DNA of 64,000 nucleotides from an uncultured Porphyromonadaceae bacterium (GTDB lineage Bacteria; Bacteroidota; Bacteroidia; Bacteroidales; Muribaculaceae): the NCBI GenBank assembly GCA_902495075.1, contig CABUVO010000020.1:18257-82256 (forward strand), in the 5' to 3' direction. Shown here one piece after another: positions 52,607-61,719 of the stretch. The notes under the pieces were generated by a model that did not search any database, had not been told where the DNA came from, and saw only the letters and a program-made list of their open reading frames with translations. Within the stretch, counting starts at the first letter, position 1, and each line of letters starts with the position of its first letter. The position numbers and the translations under genes were made by a program.

Positions 52607-54121
52607 ATGTTTGGAAATATCTTAATCTGGTTTGTAATAGTCCCGGTCATCATGATGGCTGGCCTGGCATGTTGCGGCAATAGCAATATGAAGGCAATCC
52701 GCGCCGTGATGGTGACAGGTTCTACAGTCTTGCTCGCCATGGCGATCTGGCTTGTAGTTGACTTCCTTGCGCTCCGCGCAGCCGGAGACACATCCGAAAT
52801 GCTCTATACGGGCAGCTGGATGTGGTATGCTCCGCTTAACATACATCTCGCAGTCGGTGTTGACGGCATCTCAGTGTTGATGTTGCTTCTTTCTGCAATC
52901 ATCGTTTTTGCCGGCACATTCGCTTCCTGGAAAATCGATCCGCTGCCGATGAACTTCTTCCTTTGGTTCTGCCTCCTGTCAACAGGTGTGTTCGGATTCT
53001 TCATCTCAATCGACATGTTCACGATGTTCATGTTCTACGAGGTGGCGCTTATCCCGATGTATCTGCTTATCGGAGTATGGGGCACGGGACGTAAGGAGTA
53101 TTCGGCAATGAAGCTTACCCTCATGCTTATGGGTGGCTCGGCTTTCCTTATGCTCGGTCTTCTCGGAATCTTCTGGCACAGCGCTCCCGAAGGCGGACAG
53201 CTCACCTGGAACATTCTTGAGATCTCACATAACAATGCTATCGATCCAAGCTGGCAACGTCTTCTCTTCTGCTTCACATTTGTTGGATTCGGTGTGTTGG
53301 GTGCGATGTTCCCCTTCCACACCTGGAGTCCTGACGGTCACGCATGCGCACCGACAGCAGTGTCGATGCTTCATGCCGGCGTTCTTATGAAGCTTGGAGG
53401 TTACGGATGCTTCCGCATCGCTATCTTCCTTTGCCCACAGGCAGCGCAGGAACTTGCGTGGATCTTTATCATCCTTACGGGTATCAGTGTTGTTTACGGT
53501 GCCTTCTCCGCATGTGTTCAGACAGACCTTAAATACATCAACGCTTATTCATCAGTGTCACACTGTGGAATGGTGCTTTTTGCAATCCTTATGCTTAACA
53601 CCACAGCGATGACCGGTGGTATCCTTCAGATGCTTTCTCACGGTCTTATGACTGCACTCTTCTTCGCCCTTATCGGTATGATTTACGGAAGAACCCATAC
53701 CCGCGATATCCGTGAGATGGGAGGTTTGATGAAGATAATGCCTTATCTTGGTGTCTGCTATATGATAGCCGGTTTCGCATCGCTTGGTCTGCCCGGTATG
53801 TCAGGTTTCGTAGCCGAGATGACAATCTTCTTCGGAGCCTTCGAAAATAACGATCTTTTCCATCGCATTTTCGTGATAGCTGCCACAACGTCAATCGTGA
53901 TTACAGCTGTATATATTCTCCGTGTAGTAGGTAAGCTTGTTCTTGGACCCGTTCAAGATGAGCATCATCTGAAACTTACGGATGCAAGCTGGTGGGAGCG
54001 TCTTTCCACAGTTACACTTATCGTGTGTCTCGCAGGAATCGGCTTCTTCCCCAACTGGATCAACGAGACAATCCAACATAGTTTTGCCCCGATCATTAAC
54101 GCGCTTCAGAACGCTATCTGA
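52607..54121 (+). CDS. nuoM: NADH-quinone oxidoreductase subunit M
   Basis: A 504-residue antiporter-like subunit with the family segments FYEVALIPMYLLIGVWG, FPFHTWSPDGHACAPTAVSMLHAGVLMKLGGYG and LGLPGMSGFVAEMTIFFGAF. It follows nuoL after 36 bp and precedes nuoN by 53 bp. Confidence 0.97.
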   Translation: MFGNILIWFVIVPVIMMAGLACCGNSNMKAIRAVMVTGSTVLLAMAIWLVVDFLALRAAGDTSEMLYTGSWMWYAPLNIHLAVGVDGISVLMLLLSAIIVFAGTFASWKIDPLPMNFFLWFCLLSTGVFGFFISIDMFTMFMFYEVALIPMYLLIGVWGTGRKEYSAMKLTLMLMGGSAFLMLGLLGIFWHSAPEGGQLTWNILEISHNNAIDPSWQRLLFCFTFVGFGVLGAMFPFHTWSPDGHACAPTAVSMLHAGVLMKLGGYGCFRIAIFLCPQAAQELAWIFIILTGISVVYGAFSACVQTDLKYINAYSSVSHCGMVLFAILMLNTTAMTGGILQMLSHGLMTALFFALIGMIYGRTHTRDIREMGGLMKIMPYLGVCYMIAGFASLGLPGMSGFVAEMTIFFGAFENNDLFHRIFVIAATTSIVITAVYILRVVGKLVLGPVQDEHHLKLTDASWWERLSTVTLIVCLAGIGFFPNWINETIQHSFAPIINALQNAI

Positions 54122-54174
54122 CAGGCAACGTGATCTCAAAACTTTTAGAAACAGAGTAAAGCACAACAATAACA

Positions 54175-55617
54175 ATGGATTATTCACAATTTGGGGCAAT
54201 GTTGCCCGAGCTAATAATTCTGGGTCTTTTCCTGGTGGTGTTTCTTTTCGACACTTTCTCCGGAGACGGCTCCAAGCGCTTCCTCACTCCGCTCACCACG
54301 GTGCTCTTCGGATTGGCAACGATAGCCATCTGGATTCTTCCCTCGTGCGATATGGAAGTGTTCAGCGGCATGTATGTCAATGATTCGGCATGCAAAGCAA
54401 TGAAGGCTATTCTTAATGTCGGAGTGTTTATCGTATTCCTTCAGTCTGCAAAATGGGTTGAAAGCGATGAAGTGGCTGTCCGCAAAGGGGAGTTCTACGA
54501 ACTTCTTCTCGTAACTCTCTTCGGAATGTATCTCATGATTTCCGCGCGCCATTTCCTCCTTTTCATAATAGGTCTCGAATCTGCATCGCTGCCACTTGCC
54601 GCACTTGTGGCATTCAATAAAAAACATTATGAGAGTCACGAGGCTGCTGCGAAATATATTCTGACCGCAGTCTTCTCCTCTGCAATTCTGCTCATGGGTC
54701 TTTCGTTTGTATATGCCTTCTCAGGCGGATCACTTTATTTCGATGATATCCGTCAGAATGTAATTGCAGGCGAATACAGCGGCCTTCTAATTGCTGCTAT
54801 TGCATTCATGATTGCAGGTATCGGTTTCAAGCTTTCGCTTGTTCCGTTTCATCTTTGGACTGCTGATGTATATCAGGGCGCACCTACAGCAATCACAAGC
54901 TATCTTTCGGTTATTTCCAAAGGAGCTGCGGCGTTTGCATTCTTCGTGATTTTCGTTCATGCGTTTGGTCCTCTGTTCGATCACATGTGGGAATGGATGA
55001 TGTATGCCGTGATTATAGCAACGATAACTGTCGGTAACCTTTTCGCCATCCGTCAGAAGAACATGAAACGCTTCATGGCGTTCTCCTCAATCTCTCAGGC
55101 GGGATACATAATGCTTGGCGTTATGGCAGGCGGCATCGGTTTGGCATCAATGATGTTCTATATCTTTGTATACATCGTCAGCAACCTCGGTGCTTTTGCA
55201 GTGATATCAAGCATAGAGAACAACAGTGGCAAGCTCCTGATGGATGATTACGACGGACTTCACAAGACCAATCCTTGGCTCTCATTCGCCATGACATTGG
55301 CAATGTTCTCTCTTGCAGGTATTCCTCCGTTTGCCGGTTTCTTCAGCAAGATACTTATCTTCACCGCCGTTACTTCTACCGGCTCGATGGCTCTCTACAT
55401 GCTTGTGCTGATCGCATTGATCAATACAATCATCTCACTCTACTACTATCTGTTGGTTGTAAAGGCAATCTGGATCAAACAGGGTGATGCCAAGATCGAC
55501 AGTTTCAAGAGTGCCTGCGGCGAGAAGATCGCCCTCTGGATCTGTGTTGCCGGTATCATATTTGCAGGTATCGTGCCTTGCATTTATGAATACTGCGTGA
55601 ACGCGGTGATAGGTTGA
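54175..55617 (+). CDS. nuoN: NADH-quinone oxidoreductase subunit N
   Basis: A 480-residue antiporter-like subunit; FIIGLESASLPLAALVAF, LSLVPFHLWTADVYQGAPTAITSYLSVISKGAA and AGIPPFAGFFSKI are diagnostic. Last gene of the superoperon, followed by a strong terminator. Confidence 0.97.
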   Translation: MDYSQFGAMLPELIILGLFLVVFLFDTFSGDGSKRFLTPLTTVLFGLATIAIWILPSCDMEVFSGMYVNDSACKAMKAILNVGVFIVFLQSAKWVESDEVAVRKGEFYELLLVTLFGMYLMISARHFLLFIIGLESASLPLAALVAFNKKHYESHEAAAKYILTAVFSSAILLMGLSFVYAFSGGSLYFDDIRQNVIAGEYSGLLIAAIAFMIAGIGFKLSLVPFHLWTADVYQGAPTAITSYLSVISKGAAAFAFFVIFVHAFGPLFDHMWEWMMYAVIIATITVGNLFAIRQKNMKRFMAFSSISQAGYIMLGVMAGGIGLASMMFYIFVYIVSNLGAFAVISSIENNSGKLLMDDYDGLHKTNPWLSFAMTLAMFSLAGIPPFAGFFSKILIFTAVTSTGSMALYMLVLIALINTIISLYYYLLVVKAIWIKQGDAKIDSFKSACGEKIALWICVAGIIFAGIVPCIYEYCVNAVIG

Positions 55618-55650
55618 CAATGATATTTACGCTATCTGATTTCTAATATG

Positions 55651-55690
55651 ACAAGCGGGAGCAAGCCTGAACTTGCTCCCGCTTGTTATA
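55651..55690 (+). terminator. Terminator of the nuo-atp superoperon
   Basis: Perfect 15-bp stem (55651-55665 with 55672-55686) followed by TATA. It begins 33 bp after the nuoN stop codon. Confidence 0.85.
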
Positions 55691-55756
55691 TTGAAGCAAA
55701 GGATTGAAAAAATGTTGCAAGTTGTGAAATTATATTATTAAACATACTATTAAACG

Positions 55757-55787
55757 TTGCAATTGTTATAAGTATGAAGTAACTTTG
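55757..55787 (+). promoter_or_regulatory. Promoter of the glycogen operon
   Basis: TTG at 55757-55759 and TAACTTTG at 55780-55787 with a 20-bp spacer. The start site would be near 55794, giving a leader of about 110 nt before the debranching-enzyme ATG at 55905. Confidence 0.75.
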
Positions 55788-55904
55788 TAACACAACGGTG
55801 CACTATCTGATTTATCACCCTGGCATTACCCTCCTCGGCTTCGATGATAACTATGGCATTGACCGAAACTAAAGAAAATTATAACCCGCATAATCAATTA
55901 TGTC

Positions 55905-57869
55905 ATGAGCTATCTTAAATTTGACAAGAACCTTATGATCAACTTGGAGCAGAGTCTTCCCAAAGAGATGCTGCGCACCAACAAGTCGGGGGCCTATCAT
56001 TGTACCACCATCGTGGGTTGCAACACCCGCAAGCAGCATGGCTTGCTGGTGATTCCGATTCCGGAGATGGATGACAAGGCGCATGTGCTTCTGTCTTCGC
56101 TCGATGAATCGGTGATCCAACACGGAGCATCGTTTAATCTCGGACTCCATCAGTATGGCGACAATGTATTCAGCCCCAATGGTCACAAGTACATTCGTGA
56201 ATTTAACTGCGACAATGTTCCCGTAATGACCTTCCGCGTGGGAGGAGTTGTATTGACCAAGGAGAAGGTGTTTATTTCGCATGAGAACAGGATTCTTATT
56301 AAATATACCTTGGTTGAAGCACACTCTCCAACAACATTGCGTTTCCGCCCATTCCTTGCGTTCCGCAATGCAAATGATCTTTGTGTAGAAAACACAGCTA
56401 TCAATAAAGATATAAAGCCGATAGAGAATGGAATCTCAACATGTCTTTATGATGGATATCCTGAACTCTTCATGCAGTTCAACAAACCTGTTGAATGGGT
56501 AAACGACGGTCACTGGTATAAGGGTATCGAATATAATAAAGATAAAGTGAGGGGAATCCCATATAAAGAGGACTTATGGGTGCCGGGATATTTTGAATTA
56601 CCTATAAAGAAAGGGGAGACAATAATCTTCTCTGCTTCAACTTACGAATGTAAGCCAAAGACATTCGAGAAAACTTACGAGGATGAGCTCAAAACGCGAA
56701 CATGTCGCACAAGTTTTTTCAATTGTCTGAAAAATTCTGCCAAACAGTTCTATCTTAAAAACGAACATGGCACATACATAATGGCGGGGTATCCGTGGTA
56801 CAATGTAAGAGCAAGAGATGAGGTCATGGCATTGCCGGGGTGTACGCTTGCCATCAATCATGAGGATGATTATTTCGAAATACTCGACACATTCCTTAAA
56901 GCATTGTTTAAATATATTGACAAAGGAGAGAAAGATCCCACTATCGGTGAGATCGATCTTCCGGATATTCCGCTGTGGACAATATGGGCAATCCAGCAGT
57001 TCCGCAGACATGCAGATTCCAACGAATGCCGTAAGCGTTATGGCGAGGCTGTTCGCCGACTTGTAGAGGATGTGAGGGGGGAAAGAATACGGAATCTCAA
57101 GCTTAACCATAACGGGCTCGTGTCATCAAACGGGCAGAATTCGCCGGTGACTTGGCTTTCCGCTTCAATTAATGGCAAGCCAATCATTCCCCGGACCGGA
57201 TTTATTCTTGAGTTTAATGCATTGTGGTATAATGCTGTCAAATTCCTGATATCTCTTTATGAGGATGAAAAAGGAGAAGAGGCATATGTGGCAGAACTCA
57301 ACGAGCTTGCAAACAAGATCAAGGGTTCGTTTATTGACACCTTCCTCAATGATTACGGCTATCTCTATGATTATGTCAACGGCAGTTATACAGATCTTGA
57401 GGTGCGTCCGAACCTGGCTATTGCAATAGGTCTTGAATATTCACCTCTTGACCGTCGTCAGCGCAAGAGCGTGCTAGACCTCTGTACCCGTGAGCTTCTC
57501 ACCCCAAAGGGACTCCGCTCGCTCAGCCCTAAGAGTTTCGCCTACAATCCGACATATGTGGGAAATCCTACAGAGCGTGAATATGCCGTGCATTTAGGAC
57601 CGGCGCGTCCCTGGCTCTTCGGATTTTATGCCGATGCCTATTTCAAAGTGTTTGGACTTTCCGGACTCTCTTTTATTGAGCGTATGCTCATTGGTTATGA
57701 AGACGAGATGACGGAGGGATGCATCGGTTCCCTTTCCGAGATGTATGACGGAAATCCGCCGTATACGGGTCGTGGTGCAGTCAGCACTGCCAAAAATGTT
57801 GGTGAGATACTGCGCACGATCAAGACTGTGAAACAAATGACAAAACTTCTAACCGCTCAAAGTGAATAA
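55905..57869 (+). CDS. Glycogen debranching enzyme (amylo-alpha-1,6-glucosidase type)
   Basis: A 654-residue cytoplasmic protein with an N-terminal GDE beta domain (about 10-240, GAYHCTTIVGCNTRKQHGLLV) and a C-terminal (alpha/alpha)6 barrel of the GH133 type (about 280-650) with AGYPWYNVRARDEVMALPG and PRTGFILEFNALWYNAVKF. It removes alpha-1,6 branches of glycogen or a related storage glucan. First gene of a three-gene operon; 3 bp separate it from the glycosyltransferase. Some positions in the catalytic WGRD-like motif are non-standard (RARDE), as is common in Bacteroidales members. Confidence 0.9.
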   Translation: MSYLKFDKNLMINLEQSLPKEMLRTNKSGAYHCTTIVGCNTRKQHGLLVIPIPEMDDKAHVLLSSLDESVIQHGASFNLGLHQYGDNVFSPNGHKYIREFNCDNVPVMTFRVGGVVLTKEKVFISHENRILIKYTLVEAHSPTTLRFRPFLAFRNANDLCVENTAINKDIKPIENGISTCLYDGYPELFMQFNKPVEWVNDGHWYKGIEYNKDKVRGIPYKEDLWVPGYFELPIKKGETIIFSASTYECKPKTFEKTYEDELKTRTCRTSFFNCLKNSAKQFYLKNEHGTYIMAGYPWYNVRARDEVMALPGCTLAINHEDDYFEILDTFLKALFKYIDKGEKDPTIGEIDLPDIPLWTIWAIQQFRRHADSNECRKRYGEAVRRLVEDVRGERIRNLKLNHNGLVSSNGQNSPVTWLSASINGKPIIPRTGFILEFNALWYNAVKFLISLYEDEKGEEAYVAELNELANKIKGSFIDTFLNDYGYLYDYVNGSYTDLEVRPNLAIAIGLEYSPLDRRQRKSVLDLCTRELLTPKGLRSLSPKSFAYNPTYVGNPTEREYAVHLGPARPWLFGFYADAYFKVFGLSGLSFIERMLIGYEDEMTEGCIGSLSEMYDGNPPYTGRGAVSTAKNVGEILRTIKTVKQMTKLLTAQSE

Positions 57870-57872
57870 CAG

Positions 57873-59138
57873 ATGAAAGCATTAATGTTTGGATGGGAGT
57901 TTCCTCCCCACATCCTTGGAGGATTGGGAACAGCAAGCTATGGTCTGACAAAGGGTATGCATGCCAATGGCGATATGGAGATCTCCTTCGTTATTCCCAA
58001 ACCCTGGGGCGATGAAGAGAAAGGTTTCGCAAACATCATTGGTGCTTGCAACACTCCGGTGGCATGGCGTGATGTGAACTGGGATTATGTTCAGAACCGC
58101 ATCGGCAATGTGATGAATCCTCAGCTTTATTACGACCTTCGTGACCATATTTATGCCGATTTCAATTATATGCGTCTCAACGACCTCGGATGCATCGAGT
58201 TCTCCGGACGCTATCCCGACAATATTCTCGAAGAGATCAACAATTATTCCATCGTGGCTGGTGTAATTGCCAGGACAATTCCGTGCGATGTGATCCATTC
58301 CCATGACTGGCTTACATATCCGGCAGGAATCCATGCCAAGAATGTTACCGGTAAACCACTCGTGATTCATGTGCATGCCTCGGAATTTGACCGTTCGCGC
58401 GGCAAGCCGAATCCGACGGTGTTCGGAATTGAAAAAGACGGCATGAACAATGCGGATCATATTATCACCGTGTCGAACCTTACGCGTAAGACCGTCATTG
58501 AGAAGTATGGTATAGATCCGTCAAAGGTAACCACCGTGCACAATGCCGTGATTCCTTTGAGTGATGAATTGTTGAATCTCAAGCGTCGCGAAGGGAAGGA
58601 TAAGGTTATTACATTCCTGGGACGTATCACGATGCAGAAGGGACCGGAATATTTCGTGGAGGCAGCTGCAAAGGTTCTCCAGAAAAACAAGCACGTGAGA
58701 TTTGTCATGGCAGGTGGTGGCGACATGGAGGCTGCGATGATTCGCCTTGCCGCCAAACGCAATATCGCCGACCGTTTCCATTTCACAGGTTTCCTTCGAG
58801 GGAAAGAGGTATACCAGATGTTCCGCGATTCGGATGTTTACGTAATGCCATCAGTATCGGAACCCTTCGGAATCTCTCCCCTTGAGGCTATGGAGATGGG
58901 AGTCCCTTCCATTATTTCGAAGCAGAGTGGATGTGCTGAGATTCTCGATAACGTAATCAAGACTGATTACTGGGATATTGACGCGATGGCGGATGCTATG
59001 CATGCCCTCGTATCGTATCCGGCACTCCATAATGAACTTCGAGACAAAGGGATCGAGGAAATTCACCAGATCACATGGGAGAAGGCAGGTAAAAAGGTGA
59101 TCGACATATACAAACAAGTTATCGCGAACCGCAGATAG
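57873..59138 (+). CDS. Glycosyltransferase (GT4/GT5-like glycogen synthase)
   Basis: A 421-residue GT-B fold protein. The N-terminus FGWEFPPHILGGLGTASYGLTKGM is the acceptor-side glycine-rich loop typical of glycogen/starch synthases, HSHDWLTYPAGIHAK is the conserved central motif, and the C-terminal domain has MPSVSEPFGISPLEAMEMGVP with the EX7E-like catalytic glutamates. It presumably elongates the storage glucan from a nucleotide sugar. Position between debranching enzyme and GH57 supports glycogen synthesis or remodelling. Confidence 0.88.
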   Translation: MKALMFGWEFPPHILGGLGTASYGLTKGMHANGDMEISFVIPKPWGDEEKGFANIIGACNTPVAWRDVNWDYVQNRIGNVMNPQLYYDLRDHIYADFNYMRLNDLGCIEFSGRYPDNILEEINNYSIVAGVIARTIPCDVIHSHDWLTYPAGIHAKNVTGKPLVIHVHASEFDRSRGKPNPTVFGIEKDGMNNADHIITVSNLTRKTVIEKYGIDPSKVTTVHNAVIPLSDELLNLKRREGKDKVITFLGRITMQKGPEYFVEAAAKVLQKNKHVRFVMAGGGDMEAAMIRLAAKRNIADRFHFTGFLRGKEVYQMFRDSDVYVMPSVSEPFGISPLEAMEMGVPSIISKQSGCAEILDNVIKTDYWDIDAMADAMHALVSYPALHNELRDKGIEEIHQITWEKAGKKVIDIYKQVIANRR

Positions 59139-59159
59139 TTTTTACCTGTCAAACATAAT

Positions 59160-59190
59160 TACACATTACACATTACACATTAAAAATTAT
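59160..59190. repeat. Short tandem repeat (ACACATT)
   Basis: Three or more tandem ACACATT-type units between the glycosyltransferase and GH57 genes; the same word occurs near 2680 and 61150. Confidence 0.6.
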
Positions 59191-59195
59191 TCAAA

Positions 59196-60629
59196 ATGAA
59201 GTCAGTTTGCTTCTATTTCAAGATACATCAGCCTTATCGTCTGAAACGCTATCGTTTTTTTGACATAGGTAACGATCATTATTATTATGATGATTTTGCA
59301 GATGACGAAATCATCACCCGAGTGGCACAAAATTCATACATACCGATGGCGGAGACTTTGCTGCAGATGATTAAAAACAGCAACGGTGAGTTTAAATGCT
59401 CCATCAGTATTTCCGGCATTGCTATCGAGCAGCTTCAGATGTATGTGCCGGAATGTATTGATAAACTTCGTCAGCTTGCTGATACAGGTTGTGTAGAGTT
59501 CCTTTCTGGCACTTATTCCCATTCTCTCGCTTCACTTGAAGATCCCGAAGAGTTTATGCGTGAAGTGAAGGCTCATGATGACCTTATCTATCGCCTTTTC
59601 GGACAGAAACCGAAAGTGTTTGCAAATACAGAGCTTATTTATGATGACGACATAGCTATGCTTGTGGCTTCCATGGGATTCAAGACCACTCTCACTGATG
59701 GTGCTAAACACATCCTGGGCTGGAAGTCACCCAACTACGTTTATCGCGCTGCTACCGCTCCCAACCTGAAGCTTCTTCTCACCAACGACAAGCTTGCAGA
59801 AGATGTCACCATGAACTTCAACAATCCTGAATGGGATGAATATCCGTTGACAGCCGATAAGTATGTGAACTGGATAGCATCTCTGCCAGAAGAGGAGCAG
59901 GTTGTGAATCTTCTGATGAGCATGGATACATTCGGAACTTTCCTTCCGGCAGGCACCGGTATCTTTGAGTTCATGAAGGCTCTTCCGATGTTCGGTAAGG
60001 AGAAAGGAATTCAGTTTACCACACCTTCCGAGGCTGTTGCAAAACTGAAACCGGTTGATGAACTTTCCATACCTTATCCGATTTCTGGTATAGATGAGGC
60101 GCGTGACGTGTCTGCATGGAAAGGTAACGAGCTTCAGAGAGAGGCATTGCGTAAGCTCTATGCAGTGGCAGAGCGTGTAAGCCTTTGCAATGACCGCCGC
60201 TTGAAACAGGATTGGGAATATCTGCAGAGTAGTGACCATTTCTACTACATGAGCACAAAGAACATGGCTGATGGTGCATCGCATGCCGCTTTCAGTCCGT
60301 ATGACTCACCGTTTGCAGCATTCACCAATTATATGAATGTTCTTGCCGACTTCCTGGTTCGTGTAGAAGAACAGTATCCCGAATCAATCGATAACGAGGA
60401 ACTTAACTCACTGCTTCTCACGATCCGTAATCAGGCAGACGAGATTAACTCCCTGAAGAAGGAAGTAACATCTCTGCGCACAGACATGGAGAATCGCGAA
60501 GAGTTAGTAGTTGTAGAAGAGAAACCTGCCAAGAAAGCTCCCGTCAAAAAGGCAGCGGCGAAGAAACCCGCAACTGAAAAGAAACCAGCCGCCAAGAAAG
60601 CAGCAAAAAAGACCGAACCAAAAGAATAA
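59196..60629 (+). CDS. GH57 family alpha-amylase/glucanotransferase with lysine-alanine-rich tail
   Basis: A 477-residue protein. GH57 motifs: HQPYR at 11-15, a region near SGIAIEQLQ, the nucleophile glutamate in ANTELIYD (residue 146) and the acid/base aspartate in MSMDTFG (244). The catalytic domain ends near 380. A helical, coiled-coil-like segment follows (about 395-435), then about 40 residues of KKAPVKKAAAKKP type, a histone-H1-like basic tail that is not part of the usual GH57 family. It completes the glycogen operon and probably disproportionates or trims alpha-glucan in the cytoplasm. Confidence 0.9.
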   Translation: MKSVCFYFKIHQPYRLKRYRFFDIGNDHYYYDDFADDEIITRVAQNSYIPMAETLLQMIKNSNGEFKCSISISGIAIEQLQMYVPECIDKLRQLADTGCVEFLSGTYSHSLASLEDPEEFMREVKAHDDLIYRLFGQKPKVFANTELIYDDDIAMLVASMGFKTTLTDGAKHILGWKSPNYVYRAATAPNLKLLLTNDKLAEDVTMNFNNPEWDEYPLTADKYVNWIASLPEEEQVVNLLMSMDTFGTFLPAGTGIFEFMKALPMFGKEKGIQFTTPSEAVAKLKPVDELSIPYPISGIDEARDVSAWKGNELQREALRKLYAVAERVSLCNDRRLKQDWEYLQSSDHFYYMSTKNMADGASHAAFSPYDSPFAAFTNYMNVLADFLVRVEEQYPESIDNEELNSLLLTIRNQADEINSLKKEVTSLRTDMENREELVVVEEKPAKKAPVKKAAAKKPATEKKPAAKKAAKKTEPKE

Positions 60630-60668
60630 CCGGTTTTGTCTCATAAAACGCCAAACTAATAAATGCAC

Positions 60669-60706
60669 AAAACAGGACGCAAATTCATGCGCCCTGTTTT
60701 TTGTGT
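60669..60706 (+). terminator. Terminator of the glycogen operon
   Basis: Stem of about 13 bp with one mismatch (60669-60681 with 60690-60702) followed by TTGTG; begins 39 bp after the GH57 stop codon. Confidence 0.75.
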
Positions 60707-60770
60707 TATGGGCAATTCGATATGTTCCCTCTTTAAATTTCGATTTATCGGGCGCTGCGCGGCAAGGTGA

Positions 60771-60804
60771 AAGGTTATAGGGAATAGGGTAAAGGTGAAT
60801 TGGC
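60771..60804 (+). repeat. Repeat module C (34 bp)
   Basis: Exact reverse complement of 62756-62789, so the pair forms a perfect 34-bp inverted repeat about 2 kb apart, with the outer-membrane barrel gene between them. Confidence 0.8.
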
Positions 60805-60969
60805 GCGCCTCAAACAATTAGAGTCAGCTTAATTATACGGACGCTAAGGTGCTAAGGTGCGAAGTTTGATTTGAATTTCCACAAGGTCGCTTCGCTCCTG
60901 CCAAGTCGCTGAGCTTGTCACGGAAATTAATCGATCTCTTCGAGACCGCAGTGACGCGGTTTGTGTTAC

Positions 60970-61017
60970 CCCATACCGGTTAAGCACTATTTTATAAGTG
61001 CTTAACCGATATGGGGT
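60970..61017. repeat. Large imperfect palindrome
   Basis: Twenty-bp arms (60970-60989 and 60998-61017, one mismatch) containing CGGTTAAGCACT and its complement. No adjacent coding sequence ends here, so it is not an obvious terminator. Confidence 0.7.
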
Positions 61018-61331
61018 TATAACTAATTGCCCTCTTCGAGGGTTGTCGCGAAATCGACTCTAACTTTTGTGCTTTACTGAAGGTGGTCTCGGATGGAGTC
61101 TCTAACTTTGTGCCTCTGTCAGCATCGCCAGATGCCTCCGTGCCTTCCAATTACACATTGAACATTAATTAAACGCTCTGTTCCTCTGAGTTTCTGTGTT
61201 TAAATTGTTGTATCGCAACATTTTAAGCTATTATATCAAAAGCTTTTATTCTTCGCTTCTTAGCGTTTTGATTTTATGATGGTAATCGGTGAAGCACGTT
61301 TGACAAATTTGTATCGAACGGTGCCTCCAGT

Positions 61332-61444
61332 CGTAGACTGCTTGTGGGTGTCGGGCTCCGGCTTGCTCGCAACTGCAGCACAAACAAAGGATATAATTCC
61401 TCTTCCTTGCCGCGAGGCTGCAGTTGCGAGCAACAGCAGCTACG
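61332..61444 (+). repeat. Invertible-type repeat module M, copy A
   Basis: A 113-bp module bounded by CGTAG and CTACG, with perfect internal 17-bp inverted repeats (61363-61379 and 61417-61433) around a 37-bp core. The other copy (62620-62731) has the whole module in the opposite orientation while its flanking words (Y on the left, X on the right) keep the same orientation. Confidence 0.75.
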
Positions 61445-61485
61445 ACTTGACGCTCACGTTAGAGTCATGCCAATTCATCCTTCTT

Positions 61486-61531
61486 ACCTGTTCCCTTTTA
61501 CTTTTTACCTTATCGAACACAGTTCGATAAA
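61486..61531 (+). repeat. Left arm of a perfect 46-bp inverted repeat flanking the barrel gene
   Basis: Exact reverse complement of 62520-62565, base for base. The inner part also contains a short self-palindrome (TTATCGAAC with GTTCGATAA). Confidence 0.85.
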
Positions 61532-61644
61532 CAGAGATTTGGGGAATAGTGATAAATTGGATATGAATGTGGCAGGAATGATGGATAGAAATAGATAGAA
61601 ATAAAATAAGAAAGGGATGGAAAATTCGAGAATTTGATTTATCT

Positions 61645-61675
61645 TTGGGAAATATTAATTTAAATATTAGTTTTG
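61645..61675 (+). promoter_or_regulatory. Promoter of the outer-membrane barrel gene
   Basis: TTG at 61645-61647 and TAGTTTTG at 61668-61675 with a 20-bp spacer match the consensus; the start site near 61682 gives a short leader before ATG 61720. The promoter lies inside the segment bounded by the 46-bp inverted repeats. Confidence 0.65.
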
Positions 61676-61719
61676 AGACTATAGACCTGTTTATATTCGA
61701 ACTCTAACCCCATAGGAAT

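Larger units (their letters stand above)
60703..61719. other. Repeat-rich intergenic region upstream of the barrel gene
   Basis: About 1 kb without a credible gene; the open frames at 61276-61598 run through repeats. It contains repeat modules C, Y, M, X and L (listed separately), several stable tetraloop hairpins (for example CCCTCTTCGAGGG near 61032) and a large palindrome at 60970-61017. A Bacteroidetes promoter near its right end serves the barrel gene. Confidence 0.6.

Noticed and set aside
54211..54639. Antisense open frame opposite nuoN
   Set aside because: Shadow of a conserved membrane-protein gene; composition reflects the complementary codons.
61276..61598. Two overlapping open frames of 84 codons
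   Set aside because: They lie within repeat modules M, X and L and change frame with repeat orientation; no family resemblance.
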